Below, piece after piece: positions 1 through 8,548 of a stretch of 64,000 nucleotides of DNA. Under the pieces are notes generated by a model. It was not told the origin of the DNA. It saw only the letters and a program-made list of their open reading frames with translations, and made no database searches. The stretch is taken from NCBI GenBank assembly GCA_001708385.1, contig CP012388.1, positions 3,782,001 to 3,846,000 of the forward strand, given 5' to 3'. Origin of the DNA: Flavobacterium psychrophilum. GTDB taxonomy: Bacteria; Bacteroidota; Bacteroidia; Flavobacteriales; Flavobacteriaceae. The position numbers were made by a program, and so were the translations under genes. The first letter of the stretch is position 1. Each line of letters begins with the position of its first letter.

Positions 1-200
1 GAAAACAGTTTCATAGTGATTCATAATAAATATATTTATATGTTATAAAATTGGGTGCAAAAATAGTGATTTATATTTAATGTGCAACACGTAAATTTGA
101 ATTTTAAACTGTTAAAAAACCGTTTTTTTATTTATATTTGTATTCATCCAACCGAATACTAAAAAGATTTTACTAAACATTATTAACTTAAGAGCTGCTG
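1..200. other. AT-rich non-coding start of window
   Basis: I see no gene here. The stretch is very AT-rich and carries the promoter region of the LytTR regulator that follows. Any upstream gene lies outside the window. Confidence 0.6.
133..140 (+). promoter_or_regulatory. Putative -7 promoter box of the LytTR regulator
   Basis: TATATTTG matches the Bacteroidetes -7 consensus TANNTTTG and lies 60 bases before the ATG at 201. No TTG sits at the usual 17-23 base distance, so only the -7 half is supported. Confidence 0.4.
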
Positions 201-893
201 ATGAAACTTAACTGTGTTGTTGTCGATGACAGCACAATACATAGAATAACCATTGCGAAACTGGTCAATGAGCACACAGATCTTACCCTTGTTGGTGATT
301 TCTCCAATGCCTCTGAAACACGAAACTGCATCCTTAATAAGAATGTAGATTTATTGTTCCTTGATATTGAAATGCCTGTACAGAGTGGTTTCGACTTACT
401 CGATGGGCTTAAAACCAGGCCGCAGATTATCTTTGTATCGTCTAAATCCGACTATGCCTTAAAGGCGTTTGACTATGCCGCCGTTGATTACCTGCACAAA
501 CCTATTAGTAAAGACCGTTTTAATAAGGCGGTTGAAAAAGCTATTGAATCAAGCCAACGAAAAAAGGAAGTTCCTGATGACGATGGCGAATTCATCTTTA
601 TTAAGAGTAACCTGAAAAACTTCAAGATTTTTATCTCTAAAATTAAGTGGGTTGAGGCGTTCGGCGATTATATCAAGATCAATACCGAAGATGAAACACA
701 TCTTGTATTGTCTACAATGAAATCTTTCGAAAACGAACTACCGGGAGATAAATTCCTAAGGGTTCATAAATCGTTTATCATTAATATCGATAAGGTAGAG
801 CGCTTTAACAGTAAGTTTGCCGAGATTGGCAATACAAAGATTCCGCTTAGCCGAAACAAGAAAGAAGATCTGGCGAACGCCCTTAATAAATAA
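201..893 (+). CDS. LytTR-family response regulator
   Basis: A 230-residue two-domain regulator. Residues about 1-115 form a receiver domain with the acidic pair D9/D10, the likely phospho-acceptor D55 (in LFLDIEMP) and the conserved Lys in LHKPI. Residues about 130-228 form a LytTR DNA-binding domain. LytR/AlgR-type regulators control transcription after phosphorylation by a membrane histidine kinase. No kinase is adjacent on the downstream side, where priA converges with only 7 bases between the stops; a partner could lie upstream of the window. The family assignment is firm; the target genes are unknown. Confidence 0.93.
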   Translation: MKLNCVVVDDSTIHRITIAKLVNEHTDLTLVGDFSNASETRNCILNKNVDLLFLDIEMPVQSGFDLLDGLKTRPQIIFVSSKSDYALKAFDYAAVDYLHKPISKDRFNKAVEKAIESSQRKKEVPDDDGEFIFIKSNLKNFKIFISKIKWVEAFGDYIKINTEDETHLVLSTMKSFENELPGDKFLRVHKSFIINIDKVERFNSKFAEIGNTKIPLSRNKKEDLANALNK

Positions 894-900
894 TTTTTTA

Positions 901-3348
901 TTAATACGGATCTACATTTGCTGTAACACGTATCGGCCTGTATTGCGGTACAGCATCAAAACTACTCAATATTTTCTCAATGGCTTTCTTGGTGCCCCCT
1001 AGAGCTACGCCAGTCGGAATTTTTATCATAATAGTACGTATGTACTCATTTCTTATCCTGTTTATTCCCGGTTCTTCGGGACCTAAAACAGGTATACCTA
1101 AATTTTGAGACAATACATTATATAACCATAACGAACCGTCTTTCAGTTTCTCGTAATCCTTGTGTTTTAATGTAATACGTATCAGCCTGTAAAAAGGAGG
1201 GTACTTAAAGTTGTGCCTCTCGTACAATTGCTCTTTATACATGCCTTCGTAATCATTCTCTGTTACCTGGCGGATAACATTATGCAGCGGATTATACGTT
1301 TGAATATATACTTTTCCCTGAATGTCTTTACGGCCTGCACGGCCCGCCACCTGAACCATCATCTGATAAGCACGTTCAAAGGCACGGAAATCGGGTTGAT
1401 ACAGCATGTTATCAGCATTAAGAATACCCACCATGCCTACATTGTCAAAATGGAGTCCTTTTGCCAGCATCTGTGTGCCTACAAGTATATCAATTTCCCT
1501 GTTTTTAAATGCATCGATTATTTTCTCATAACCATGTTTACCACGTGTGGTGTCCTGGTCCATTCGCCATGAATTCTTATCAGGGAAAAGCGATTTAAGT
1601 TCCAGTTCTATCTGTTCGGTCCCGAAGCCCTTAGTGTTAAGATCGGTAGAGTGACACTTATGGCAATGGGTTGGGTTAGCTATATTGTAACCGCAGTAAT
1701 GACACCGAAGCGAGTTCTTATATTTATAATACGTAAGGCTTACATCGCACTGAGGACACTGCGGAACATGCCCACATGTCATACATTCAACCCAGGGCGA
1801 AAAGCCGCGGCGGTTTTGAAACAGTATAACCTGTTTGCCTTCCGATAAATTTTCTGCAATCGCATCGATCATCTCGTCACTAAAATGACCGGTCATGCGT
1901 TTGCGTTTGTATTTATCTTTAAGGTCTATCAGTATAATTTCGGGTGGTGTTACATTCCCAAAACGTTCCCGTAGCGACACATACCCATATTTACCATGGG
2001 TGGCATTGTAGTAGGTTTCAATTCCCGGGGTGGCAGATCCTAATAATACTTTTGCTTTATGGGTATTCGCCAGAACAATAGCGGCATCACGCGCATGGTA
2101 GCGTGGTGCAGGGTCCTGTTGTTTAAAGGTCTGCTCGTGTTCTTCGTCTATTATAATAAGGCCAAGATCCTGAAAAGGTAAAAACAGGGCAGAACGAGCG
2201 CCTATTACAACCTTTGCTTTTTCTGAACCTGCCAGTACGTGCTGCCAGGTTTCTATGCGTTCGTTATTGGAATACTTAGAATGGAATACCGCTACATCAT
2301 TTCCGAAATAGGCAGTAAGCCTTACTACCAGCTGAGTGGTAAGTGCAATCTCGGGTAATAAGTATAATACCTGTTTCCCTGTCGCTATATATTCTTCAAT
2401 TAACTTTATATAGATCTCAGTTTTACCGCTGGAAGTAATGCCGTGAAGCAATGTCACCTCTTTCTGGGTAAAGCTTGTTTTTATTTCTTCAAAGGCCTGT
2501 AGCTGTTTCGGACTCAGTCCAAATCCTGCGGAATCTGACCCTTCAAACTGAATGCGGTCTTCTTTAATATAATATTCCTCGAAGATATCTTTATCGATCA
2601 GCGATTTTATAACGGCTGCTGTGGCACCGGCCTCCATTAGTTTTTTTACGGTGACAGGTTTTTTATCAGTCGCCTGAAGCTGGAAAAATAACATCACAGC
2701 CTCACGCTGCTTTTGAGCGCGGGAGAGTACTTCCATCAATCCGCTTAGCTGTTCCTGCTGCGTAAACTCTGCCTGGAGGCGTATGTAACGAGTGGTTTTA
2801 GGCTTGTATTTTTCGTTTACTTCTTCCTGTAATGATATCGCATTTTTAGCAATAAGTTTATTGATAACCGGAAGTATTGTTTTTTTGTTCAGTATTGAAA
2901 TTACTTCCTGAACTTTAAGTGCCGACTGTCTTTGTAACGCCTCATAAATAAGGTACTCATCATCAGAAAGGATTTCGTCTTGCGCATCAAAGCCGGGGCG
3001 GGAGGAAATAATCGTTTCGCTTTCCAGTAAAAATCCGCTTGGCATGGCCGATTTATACACCTCGCCAATATTGCACATATAGTAGCCGGCGATCCACTGC
3101 CAATGGTCAAGCTGAGCCTGGGTCACCAACGGAAAGTCATCTAATATCTGGTGAATGTCTTTTGCTTCGTAAAGCTGCGGTGGTGTCTGGTGTTTGCTGA
3201 GTACCAGTCCTGTGTATATTTTGTTACGACCAAAAGGAACTGCAACACGCATACCTGTTTGTAAAAAGGCAAATTCTGCCTCGTTAACAGCATAAGTAAA
3301 AGGTTTCGGCAGGGCTAATGGCAATACAACTTCTATGAAAAAAGGCAT
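901..3348 (-). CDS. priA: Primosomal protein N' (replication restart helicase PriA)
   Basis: PriA is the 3'-5' superfamily 2 helicase that reloads the replisome at stalled or broken forks. The 815-residue product has the N-terminal 3'-end-binding domain (about 1-105), a Walker A motif (GITSSGKTE, about residue 306), a DEEH box, and the PriA-specific zinc-binding insertion with paired cysteines starting near residue 526 (CMTCG, CPQC, CHYCG, CHKC). Length and order are normal, and no key residue appears to be missing. It is transcribed alone on the minus strand and converges with the LytTR gene. Confidence 0.97.
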   Translation of the reverse strand: MPFFIEVVLPLALPKPFTYAVNEAEFAFLQTGMRVAVPFGRNKIYTGLVLSKHQTPPQLYEAKDIHQILDDFPLVTQAQLDHWQWIAGYYMCNIGEVYKSAMPSGFLLESETIISSRPGFDAQDEILSDDEYLIYEALQRQSALKVQEVISILNKKTILPVINKLIAKNAISLQEEVNEKYKPKTTRYIRLQAEFTQQEQLSGLMEVLSRAQKQREAVMLFFQLQATDKKPVTVKKLMEAGATAAVIKSLIDKDIFEEYYIKEDRIQFEGSDSAGFGLSPKQLQAFEEIKTSFTQKEVTLLHGITSSGKTEIYIKLIEEYIATGKQVLYLLPEIALTTQLVVRLTAYFGNDVAVFHSKYSNNERIETWQHVLAGSEKAKVVIGARSALFLPFQDLGLIIIDEEHEQTFKQQDPAPRYHARDAAIVLANTHKAKVLLGSATPGIETYYNATHGKYGYVSLRERFGNVTPPEIILIDLKDKYKRKRMTGHFSDEMIDAIAENLSEGKQVILFQNRRGFSPWVECMTCGHVPQCPQCDVSLTYYKYKNSLRCHYCGYNIANPTHCHKCHSTDLNTKGFGTEQIELELKSLFPDKNSWRMDQDTTRGKHGYEKIIDAFKNREIDILVGTQMLAKGLHFDNVGMVGILNADNMLYQPDFRAFERAYQMMVQVAGRAGRKDIQGKVYIQTYNPLHNVIRQVTENDYEGMYKEQLYERHNFKYPPFYRLIRITLKHKDYEKLKDGSLWLYNVLSQNLGIPVLGPEEPGINRIRNEYIRTIMIKIPTGVALGGTKKAIEKILSSFDAVPQYRPIRVTANVDPY

Positions 3349-3365
3349 ATACAGGATTTGAAATA

Positions 3366-3373
3366 CAAATATA
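3366..3373 (-). promoter_or_regulatory. Putative -7 promoter box of priA
   Basis: On the minus strand this reads TATATTTG, a perfect TANNTTTG, 17 bases before the priA ATG at 3348. No clear TTG lies upstream at the right spacing. Confidence 0.4.
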
Positions 3374-3386
3374 ATGCATATAGTTT

Positions 3387-3546
3387 ACAGTTCACAGTAG
3401 ACAGTTCACAGTTTTAGCTCGCGGTTGTTGGTTGTCGGTAGGAGTGGAGTTCCCCTCTTGAGAGGAGTTAGGGGGCTGTTTGAAATTCTTACTTATGGAT
3501 AATCCAAACCCCAGCCCTCTCCAAAGGATAGGGTTTGCGGTTGAGG
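3387..3546. repeat. Intergenic repeat cluster
   Basis: ACAGTTCACAGT occurs twice (3387-3398 and 3401-3412), separated by two bases. It is followed by a self-complementary CCTCTTGAGAGG segment with GTTAGGGG (about 3452-3475) and, in the opposite sense, AACCCCAGCCCTCTCC (about 3507-3522). The two C-rich parts look like inverted copies of one unit. From memory, units of this kind recur in intergenic DNA of flavobacterial genomes; I cannot test that here. No ORF of note lies in the gap. Confidence 0.5.
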
Positions 3547-3551
3547 CATAA

Positions 3552-3581
3552 AAAAACACCTCCCGTTATTGAGAGGTGTTT
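3552..3581 (-). terminator. Terminator of the nadC-yihY-DUF2147 group
   Basis: A perfect 9-bp stem (AAACACCTC at 3554-3562, GAGGTGTTT at 3573-3581) with a 10-base loop. On the minus strand it is followed by a U-run, so it ends transcripts coming from the DUF2147 gene at 3630-4061. Confidence 0.75.
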
Positions 3582-3629
3582 CGGTATATAGTTTGTTTGT
3601 TGTTCTTTTAGATTTTTAATCTGAAACTG

Positions 3630-4061
3630 TTATTTAACCCTGTGCCACGTTTGGCTACGGCCTAACATAGAGATACCAACGTATCCTCTAACGCTTAGTT
3701 TATCAGCGCCGTCAAGTTTAATGGTACAGCTGTATAGTTTACCTTTATTTGGATCAAGGATATCGCCATCAGTCCATTCTTTACCATCTTTTTTAAGCCC
3801 TTTAAGGATAACAAGTCCATCGATAGGCTTGTCTTTATCTGCGCCTTTGCATTTGGTGCATTTAGCATCTTTTTTGGCAGGGTTAAGAATCTCAACCACT
3901 TTACCATAAATTTTTCCGTTTTGCTCGTAAATCTCTACGATAGATTTAGGCTGACCTGTTTCGTCGTCAATGGTTTTCCATTTGCCTGTTACACTCTGCG
4001 CATTCGCAGAAAAAATGCCCGCCACGGCAACTAATAAAAATGTGAAAATTGCTTTTTTCAT
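3630..4061 (-). CDS. Secreted DUF2147 domain protein
   Basis: A 143-residue protein with a cleavable signal peptide (hydrophobic residues about 4-20, cleavage likely after SANAQ). The rest matches the DUF2147 family: an early GKWKTIDDETG segment, a paired-cysteine CTKCKG motif in the middle, and a C-terminal GYVGISMLGRSQTW motif. The family is small, exported and of unknown function. It is 21 bases downstream of yihY on the same strand, so it is probably the last gene of a nadC-yihY-DUF2147 operon ending at the hairpin at 3552-3581. Confidence 0.88.
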   Translation of the reverse strand: MKKAIFTFLLVAVAGIFSANAQSVTGKWKTIDDETGQPKSIVEIYEQNGKIYGKVVEILNPAKKDAKCTKCKGADKDKPIDGLVILKGLKKDGKEWTDGDILDPNKGKLYSCTIKLDGADKLSVRGYVGISMLGRSQTWHRVK

Positions 4062-4082
4062 AAATAATGCTTTTAGGTTTGA

Positions 4083-5009
4083 TTAAATATATAAATTTTT
4101 TCTCTTTAATTTATGAATAAGCGCATTTAATTCGAAACCGAGTAATAAAATAAAGCAGTTTATCCATATATATAGCATTAATACAAGTAGCGTGCCAATA
4201 GATCCGTAAAGCTGATTATACTTTGCAAACCTAACAACGTAAATACCAAATCCGTACGATGTTAAACCAAACAGTACTGTGCTTAAAATTGACCCGTAGC
4301 TAAAGAAAGCCGAAGCCTTTGTCTCTTTTGCGGCGAATTTGAACATAAGCGACGTTATGATAAGTACCATGGCTATAAGTACGGCATAGCGGCCTAATTT
4401 CAACAGGTACACATCATCGGTTAGGAAACCGCGGCTGGTTAGGCTATGAATGATAACCTCCAGTGTTACAATGGTTGCAACGGTAAATATAAGTACTGTT
4501 GTGAATACCAGCGAAAGCCCTATCGCCAAAGCATACTGCCGGAAATACGTGCGTTTTATTGTGATGTGCAAACTATTCTGGAAACCGCTCAGCAATGCGT
4601 TGATACCATTACTCATAAGGAGAATGGCCAAGAGGATACCAAAAGAAAGCAATCCGCCCTGGCTATTGCTCAGGATATCTTTCAGGATGCCTTCAATAGC
4701 ACTGAACGTGTTTGGCGGAACGTTCTCCTCCACAAACTGCATAAAATCGTCCTGGAAACCCTCTAATGGGATAAACGGAATAAGGTTAAGCAGAAAAAGA
4801 GCAAAGGGAAAAAGAGACATAAAGAAACTGAATGCAATGGCTCCGGCACGGTACGACAAATCGCCTTTAATGATACCTGTAATGTACAGTTCCATAAGGT
4901 GATATAGGGTAAGCCCTTCCGAATACGGAAGCTTAATGCTTTTACCAAAACGCACCGCGTATTTTATAACAGGGATGCGCTCCAGTTTATGTTCCAGTTC
5001 TATAGACAT
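4083..5009 (-). CDS. YihY/UPF0761 family inner-membrane protein
   Basis: A 308-residue integral membrane protein of the YihY/BrkB family. The family hallmark (RAGAIAFSFFMSLFP, about residues 54-68) is followed by about five further hydrophobic segments and a short basic tail. The family was once annotated as ribonuclease BN, but that activity belongs elsewhere; its transport or envelope role is unresolved. Its ATG overlaps the nadC stop (TAATG at 5007-5011), which indicates translational coupling. Confidence 0.9.
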   Translation of the reverse strand: MSIELEHKLERIPVIKYAVRFGKSIKLPYSEGLTLYHLMELYITGIIKGDLSYRAGAIAFSFFMSLFPFALFLLNLIPFIPLEGFQDDFMQFVEENVPPNTFSAIEGILKDILSNSQGGLLSFGILLAILLMSNGINALLSGFQNSLHITIKRTYFRQYALAIGLSLVFTTVLIFTVATIVTLEVIIHSLTSRGFLTDDVYLLKLGRYAVLIAMVLIITSLMFKFAAKETKASAFFSYGSILSTVLFGLTSYGFGIYVVRFAKYNQLYGSIGTLLVLMLYIWINCFILLLGFELNALIHKLKRKNLYI

Positions 5010-5866
5010 TAAAATGCTTTTAGGCTAAGGTCCATGTTATAGATAGAATGCGTAAGCGCGCCCGACGAGATGTAATCTACACCGCACTCGGCATAATGGC
5101 GCATTGTCTCTTCGTTAATGCCGCCCGATGATTCCGTTTGGCAGTAGTCGCCAATAAGGGCAACAGCTTCGCGGGTTTGCTCGTAATCAAAATTATCAAG
5201 CAGTATGCGGTGAATACCCGGATTGGCAATTATTTCGCGAACCTCTTCCAGGTCACGGGCCTCAACGATTATCTTAAGGTCAAGGTTGTTGGCTTTAAGA
5301 TATTCCTGCGTTTTTTGAATAGCAGGGGTAATGCCTCCTGCAAAGTCGATATGATTGTCTTTAAGCATAATCATATCGTATAATGCAAAACGGTGGTTTT
5401 CGCCGCCGCCAATCTTTACCGCCCATTTTTCAATAGCGCGTATTCCCGGAGTAGTCTTACGTGTGTCGAGTACTTTGGTGCCTGTGCCTTCCAGTAGTTT
5501 TACGTAGCTGGCAGTTTTGGTTGCAATAGCACTCATACGCTGCATGGCATTAAGTACCAGCCTTTCGGCTTTAAGGATGCTCTGCGAACTTCCCGAAACA
5601 TGAAAAGCTACATCGCCATATTTAACGGGAGTACCATCTTGTATAAAAACTTCAATAGTAAGGTTTGGGTCAACATGGGCGAACACCTGTTGAGCGAAAG
5701 CAACACCTGCAAGTATGCCATTATCTTTTACAAGAAGCTTGGCGCGACCTGTTGCCGAAGTCGGTATGCAGGCCAGTGAACTGTAATCGCCTGCGCCTAC
5801 ATCTTCACGGATGGCATTCGCTATAATAAGTTGGAGTTCGTGCTGAAATTGGGTTTCAGATATCAT
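5009..5866 (-). CDS. nadC: Nicotinate-nucleotide pyrophosphorylase (carboxylating)
   Basis: NadC converts quinolinate and PRPP to nicotinate mononucleotide, CO2 and pyrophosphate in de novo NAD synthesis. The 285-residue product has the family signature: DTRKTTPGIR (about 135-144), KIGGGENHR, and the MLKDNH motif that lines the quinolinate site, then the C-terminal barrel motifs LLDNF and SSGALTHS. The length is typical. No other NAD gene is nearby; the gene leads a minus-strand group with yihY. No convincing -7 box was found upstream. Confidence 0.96.
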   Translation of the reverse strand: MISETQFQHELQLIIANAIREDVGAGDYSSLACIPTSATGRAKLLVKDNGILAGVAFAQQVFAHVDPNLTIEVFIQDGTPVKYGDVAFHVSGSSQSILKAERLVLNAMQRMSAIATKTASYVKLLEGTGTKVLDTRKTTPGIRAIEKWAVKIGGGENHRFALYDMIMLKDNHIDFAGGITPAIQKTQEYLKANNLDLKIIVEARDLEEVREIIANPGIHRILLDNFDYEQTREAVALIGDYCQTESSGGINEETMRHYAECGVDYISSGALTHSIYNMDLSLKAF

Positions 5867-6164
5867 TGCAATTATTTAGATACGCTAAAATAAGGTTTTT
5901 TTTGGAAATGGGATTTTGGGAAAGTTAATGTTTGCGGGAGGTTTGAAAAATACTTATTTATAAAACTGTGCCAAGGGATTGAAAGTCTAAAATTCATAGA
6001 GAGATTGGCGAAAAAATGCTGAATTGTAACCGTCACTACCATGAGGTTCTCCTATATTTTTATAAAGTCAAAGAAGATACGGCTAATTGTTTGATAGCAG
6101 ATGGTGTGTATCAAAATAATAACTAATTTCGATATTGTGTTATAAACATATTTCACTTTACCCC
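5867..6164. other. Intergenic region, no convincing gene
   Basis: The divergent gap between nadC and the first small membrane gene. The only open stretch is a 36-codon ATG frame at 6016-6126 with no recognisable features. No clear promoter box or hairpin was found. Confidence 0.5.
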
Positions 6165-6631
6165 ATGCCAAACCTCATACACGAAGACGACTTTAAACAA
6201 ATAAAGAAATTCAGTCCCTGGAAAAGCATTTTGTTGAGCTGTGTTATTGCAATTGTTCAGGTTTCGTCATTTGTTATATTTTTGACAAGTACTGAGGCAT
6301 TTTCAACTAATGAATATGCGATTTATTTTTATAGGGTATGGACAATTTTAAATCTTCTATTTCCTTTGTTATTAGCTTTTTTATGGTTTTCTTTAACAAA
6401 AAAATGGTTGTTCTTCCATTAAAAACATTATTTTTAGCGTTATCCTGTTTGGGAGTTACCTACACGCTTGGTCTTTATTTAAGTATGGCAATTTATTCAT
6501 ATTATAAGGATTATCCGGTAACAGAATATGATGTATACATGCCATTGGCCTGTGGTTTTTCATATTTTGTGATATTTAGTAGTATAGTTTTGCCTATCGC
6601 CCGATATAAAGCAGGAAAAAGCAAACTGTAA
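6165..6631 (+). pseudogene. Frameshifted small membrane protein (paralog 1 of 3)
   Basis: Two overlapping frames form one gene. The first (ATG 6165, stop 6422) has an E-D-D-F then F-S-P-W N-terminus and two hydrophobic segments. The second (open 6338-6631) carries two more. Joining them at the A7 run near 6403-6409 (one base missing) gives 155 residues and a continuous alignment with the intact paralog at 8549-9001, including a K-K then L-P-L-K stretch where paralog 3 has R-K-I-W-L-L-P-R-L-K. The start at 6165 is chosen because MPNLIHEDDF aligns with the paralog starts. The break is either real decay or a homopolymer error. Function unknown; about four membrane spans. Confidence 0.6.
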
Positions 6632-6700
6632 ATTTGTTACGTGTTGTCTATCAGTTAATAATGAATATGTTTAAATCGTCGCTTGTTAAAAACAGGTAAA

Positions 6701-6762
6701 AATACTCTTACACAGGTTGTTGGTGCAGTCTACTTTAGCCGTACCAACCAATCAAGAGTATT
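6701..6762 (+). promoter_or_regulatory. Inverted repeat flush against the tyrosinase start codon
   Basis: AATACTCTT (6701-6709) pairs perfectly with AAGAGTATT (6754-6762), whose last base touches the ATG at 6763. Inside, GTTGGT (6719-6724) pairs with ACCAAC (6743-6748). In RNA this would make a two-tier hairpin over the ribosome landing zone. It could instead be a protein-binding site in DNA. It is not a terminator: no U-run follows. Confidence 0.5.
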
Positions 6763-8256
6763 ATGAAAAAAATTATGTATTCCCTTTTTGTGCTCCTTGT
6801 CCTTTTTACAGGATGCAAAAAAGAAAATGAAGAGACTCCGCTCGAGTCAACACAGGATGTTACCCACAGGTATGTCAGGAAGAATGCCCATTCGCCTGAA
6901 GCTAAAAAAGACCTTGAAGCCCTTGATAAGGCTATCGGTATCATGAAATCTAAAGGATGTGACGATCCGTTAAGCTGGTACTACCAGGGTGCTATACACT
7001 GGATTCCGGACAGCATTGCCGGTAAAAACAAACTTTGTGATTCCTATCAAACTTCAAAAAACCTAAAAACCGCGTGGGATAATTGTACGCACTTAGGTAA
7101 GGGCGAAGGTATTCACTTTCTGGTATGGCACAGAATGTACATTTACCACTTCGAAAAAATTGTACGTAAGCTTTCGGGAGATAATGAATTCGCGCTTCCG
7201 TACTGGGGGTATACTAACGAGCAGGATTCTATTAACCAGCGAACTTTGCCATCGCCTTTCAGGGATAAAAAATCGAACCTTTACCAGTTTGCACGTGTTG
7301 ACAGCCTTTTAAACGGACTGCCAATCAGCGGTGATGCTGTACGTGGGCTAGACCTAAGTAAACTTAACGAGTATACAACGTATGCGTTGTATAATAAAAA
7401 CATCAATGAGGCACCACACGGACTTATGCACGATTACATCGGCTTTGGTAATGATACTTTAGGGAAGCTAAAATATAATGAGATATGGCAGCAAAAAACA
7501 GATGGTATGATGGCGGAAGTGCCTACCGCTGCTTTCGACCCTATCTTTTGGCTGCACCACTCTAATATCGACAGGATCTGGCAACAGTGGACGAATTCAG
7601 CAAACGGACAGCAGGTTCTTATAGACGAGCTTAAAAAAGCACCGTGGGATTATACTTTTTTCGACGAGAATGGCAAAAAAGTGACCTACACTATAGAGCA
7701 GGTTGTGGCTATGCTTTATAAAATGGATTATGATTTTGATGATACAAAAGTGCAGCCGAAAAATCTTCCCCAAAATCAGAGGGTTGTGTTTAGTACACAG
7801 AATTATGAAAAAGGGGATACGCTTTCTGTTTCTTCGCAAAAAGTAGGGCTTAATAAGGATACCAAAATTTCGCTAGCTAATACCAAAGGCAAGAATGTTA
7901 AGCTTCTTGGTGCTAAGAATAAAACAGGAGAGATGCTGATACTGGATATAACCGTGTCATTCACCAAAGCGCCAAAAGGAAACTTTGAAGTGTATTTAAA
8001 TCTACCTTCTAATGTAAAAGCTACTCCCGAGAGCAAGCATTTTGCAGGACGCATGAATTTCTTTGGTGCCAACCATACGCATGCAGGACATAAAGCAGCG
8101 AAAAAAATGACAAAAGACTTTAGCTTCGATATTACTAATGAAGCTCTTGATACAGATGCAATGGGCAAACCGGTGTTTAATATCTCGATACTAAAATTCA
8201 ACGGGTCTAAAGCTGATGATATTAAGATCGAAAAAATAGCTGTGCTTAAACAATAA
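6763..8256 (+). CDS. Lipoprotein tyrosinase / polyphenol oxidase
   Basis: A type 3 copper enzyme expected to oxidise phenols to o-quinones with O2. The 497-residue product begins with a lipoprotein signal (LFTGC, lipidated C18). The CuA site includes H79 and the H118-F-L-V-W-H123-R block; the CuB site includes H-G-L-M-H and DPIFWLHHSNIDRIW. After the catalytic core come a segment like the plant PPO DWL domain (PWDYTFFDENG) and a C-terminal beta domain like the plant KFDV domain (about residues 375-497), which in plants covers the active site. Which of H110 or H118 is the second CuA ligand is not certain. Small membrane paralogs and a tiny lipoprotein flank it. A 9-bp inverted repeat ends at its ATG. 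Confidence 0.9.
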   Translation: MKKIMYSLFVLLVLFTGCKKENEETPLESTQDVTHRYVRKNAHSPEAKKDLEALDKAIGIMKSKGCDDPLSWYYQGAIHWIPDSIAGKNKLCDSYQTSKNLKTAWDNCTHLGKGEGIHFLVWHRMYIYHFEKIVRKLSGDNEFALPYWGYTNEQDSINQRTLPSPFRDKKSNLYQFARVDSLLNGLPISGDAVRGLDLSKLNEYTTYALYNKNINEAPHGLMHDYIGFGNDTLGKLKYNEIWQQKTDGMMAEVPTAAFDPIFWLHHSNIDRIWQQWTNSANGQQVLIDELKKAPWDYTFFDENGKKVTYTIEQVVAMLYKMDYDFDDTKVQPKNLPQNQRVVFSTQNYEKGDTLSVSSQKVGLNKDTKISLANTKGKNVKLLGAKNKTGEMLILDITVSFTKAPKGNFEVYLNLPSNVKATPESKHFAGRMNFFGANHTHAGHKAAKKMTKDFSFDITNEALDTDAMGKPVFNISILKFNGSKADDIKIEKIAVLKQ

Positions 8257-8274
8257 GTTTTAGTTGTTGATTCT

Positions 8275-8312
8275 AACACATCCTGCCTGCGCTTCATCAG
8301 TCAGGATGTGTT
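8275..8312 (+). terminator. Terminator after the tyrosinase gene
   Basis: A perfect 11-bp stem (AACACATCCTG at 8275-8285, CAGGATGTGTT at 8302-8312) with a 16-base loop, followed by a T-rich stretch. It sits 18 bases after the tyrosinase stop and just before the small lipoprotein gene, so that gene may need its own promoter or read-through. Confidence 0.65.
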
Positions 8313-8327
8313 TATTTATATACTATT

Positions 8328-8504
8328 ATGAAACACCTTGTTTTAATCCTGTCCCTGTTTTTCCTTGCAGCCTGTAAAGCCGATGAGGAAACCTTGTTGG
8401 TAACATCAAAAGTAGATTGCATTGTGCCCGATCCGGTTGCACCTGAAATACACTTTATTAACGAAGATTCAATCACAGTAACAACGATAGTTCAGTTGAG
8501 GTAA
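8328..8504 (+). CDS. Small lipoprotein (58 residues)
   Basis: An ATG frame of 58 codons plus TAA. The protein begins MKHLVLILSLFFLAAC: positive start, hydrophobic core and an L-A-A-C lipobox with C16 as the lipidation site, followed by acidic residues (KADEE). The mature part is only about 43 residues, has one further Cys (C31), and resembles nothing I know. It sits 71 bases after the tyrosinase and 44 bases before the intact membrane paralog. The textbook lipobox makes it likely real despite its size. Function unknown; envelope location is inferred. Confidence 0.6.
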   Translation: MKHLVLILSLFFLAACKADEETLLVTSKVDCIVPDPVAPEIHFINEDSITVTTIVQLR

Positions 8505-8548
8505 ATCTTAAAATAAATACTATTTTCGCTATATCAATAGCCGAATTT

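Noticed and set aside
6016..6126. A 36-codon ATG frame between nadC and membrane paralog 1
   Set aside because: No signal, motif, promoter or neighbour logic; chance occurrence is likely.
7803..8297. A 164-codon minus-strand frame over the end of the tyrosinase
   Set aside because: Overlaps the C-terminal domain of a convincing gene and its terminator; no recognisable features.
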